DNA of 21,736 nucleotides from a virus. Under the pieces are notes generated by a model that was given only the letters and a program-made list of their open reading frames with translations, was not told the DNA's origin and did no database searches. The DNA lies in the IMG/VR virus record IMGVR_UViG_3300025327_000167, positions 1 to 21,736 of that record; one strand, 5' to 3'. The position numbers and the translations under genes are program-made. This document shows positions 21,343-21,736 of the stretch, piece after piece. Position 1 is the stretch's first letter. Every line of letters starts with the position of its first letter.

Positions 21343-21736
21343 ATGGCCGATGACAGCCTGAGCGCCATCTACACAGAGAATCGCAAGACGGCCGATCGTG
21401 AGGAACTGTTGCGATGGCTGGAGGAGCCGACGGTGCCAGTGGCGCCAACTGCGCCAGTGGCAGCACCGACCGCACCAGCGGAGAAGGCCCAGCCGAAGAC
21501 CATGTTTGAAGGCCCCATCACAGCGGCCGGAACCGCTGTCGTTGAAAGCGTCGTCGAGGGGGGACGGAACGTTGCCGCGGGGCTGGTGTCGCCGACGCCC
21601 CCGGCTCCAGGGATTGGCGGCACGCTCTCACAGGTAGGACAGGGCCTCCTCGGCGCGCTCCAAATCATCTCGGCGCCATTTCCGGGCATCATGGCGGGTG
21701 TCCAGCAAGCCGTGCGAGAGTGGACGCCCGAGTCCG
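21343..21736 (+). CDS. Internal virion protein D-like (T7 gp16-like), N-terminal part only
   Basis: The frame opens at ATG 21343 (AAAGG 6 nt upstream) and is still open at the window end after 131 codons. It begins MADDSLSAIYTENRKTADRE, followed by a Pro/Ala/Val repeat-like linker (PTVPVAPTAPVAAPTAPA at about 29-46) and then a helical, glycine-containing region (GLLGALQIISAPFPGIMAGV). The domain that would confirm a lytic transglycosylase or ejection-protein identity lies beyond the window. Position after gp14- and gp15-like genes suggests the large internal core protein of podoviruses. The short proline-alanine linker comes from an imperfect direct repeat in the DNA (gtgccagtggcgccaactgc region). 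Confidence 0.55.
   Translation, partial: MADDSLSAIYTENRKTADREELLRWLEEPTVPVAPTAPVAAPTAPAEKAQPKTMFEGPITAAGTAVVESVVEGGRNVAAGLVSPTPPAPGIGGTLSQVGQGLLGALQIISAPFPGIMAGVQQAVREWTPES

Noticed and set aside
20423-21475. 350-codon minus-strand frame opposite the gp15-like gene
   Set aside because: Shadow frame with no motif, and it runs past the junction of two plus-strand genes.
1-21736. tRNA genes, CRISPR array, insertion sequence, integrase or attachment site
   Set aside because: No cloverleaf-like sequence, regularly spaced repeats, transposase motifs or integrase frame were found by reading. A tRNAscan or repeat search was not possible.

Overview
This window is the late (virion assembly) region of a tailed bacteriophage with podovirus, T7-like architecture. 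All but one of the credible genes lie on the + strand. They are packed nose to tail, and many stop/start pairs overlap (ATGA, TGATG, TAGTG or GTGA), as in one long translationally coupled late operon. The DNA is strongly G+C-rich and GC-biased at third codon positions. This points to a high-G+C host, and a lipoprotein gene suggests a host with an outer membrane. No genus can be named from the sequence. No terminase, integrase, polymerase, tRNA or CRISPR is seen, so packaging and replication genes lie outside the window.

Layout. Positions 15-2150 hold six small or medium genes upstream of the portal. They are a one-TM peptide, a two-domain protein with a receiver-like cREC domain and a ParB-like tail, a DUF3008-like basic peptide, two unknowns, and a polyproline peptide with a conserved RRGRASTIL block. 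Positions 2153-5904 are the head module: portal (head-tail connector), a small Bbp19-like protein, scaffold and major capsid protein. A LAGLIDADG plus zinc-finger homing endonuclease gene (5913-6365) is wedged directly behind the capsid gene. Two small beta-rich, probably head-decorating proteins follow (6366-7280), then a coiled-coil protein (7298-7801).

Positions 7802-8682 look like a lysis cassette: a one-TM protein, a lipoprotein and a minimal M15-type peptidoglycan peptidase. After an unknown gene (8686-8988) comes a secreted protein with a fibronectin-like domain, a proline linker and a Cys-rich C-terminal domain (8995-9666). Positions 9695-15219 hold seven genes that mostly resemble adhesin or tail-fibre material: a duplicated beta-sandwich protein, two large beta-rich proteins, a beta-propeller-like Asp-box protein and smaller companions.

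The T7-like order resumes at 15225: tail tubular protein A, tail tubular protein B, a gp13-like GNAT-fold protein, and gp14-, gp15- and gp16-like internal virion (ejection) proteins, the last cut by the window end. One small ORF on the opposite strand (16106-16372) sits between the two tail tube genes, with promoter-like sequence in front of it. Compared with the T7 order capsid-gp11-gp12, about 9 kb of lysis, secreted and adhesin genes is inserted between head and tail tube genes.

The most unusual items are the cREC/ParB-like fusion, the homing endonuclease whose 3' end carries the next gene's ribosome-binding site, the reverse-strand ORF with its own promoter-like signal, a small repeat domain shared by both tail tube proteins, and the phage-borne secreted protein. 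All functional calls come from reading motifs by eye; no database search was possible.
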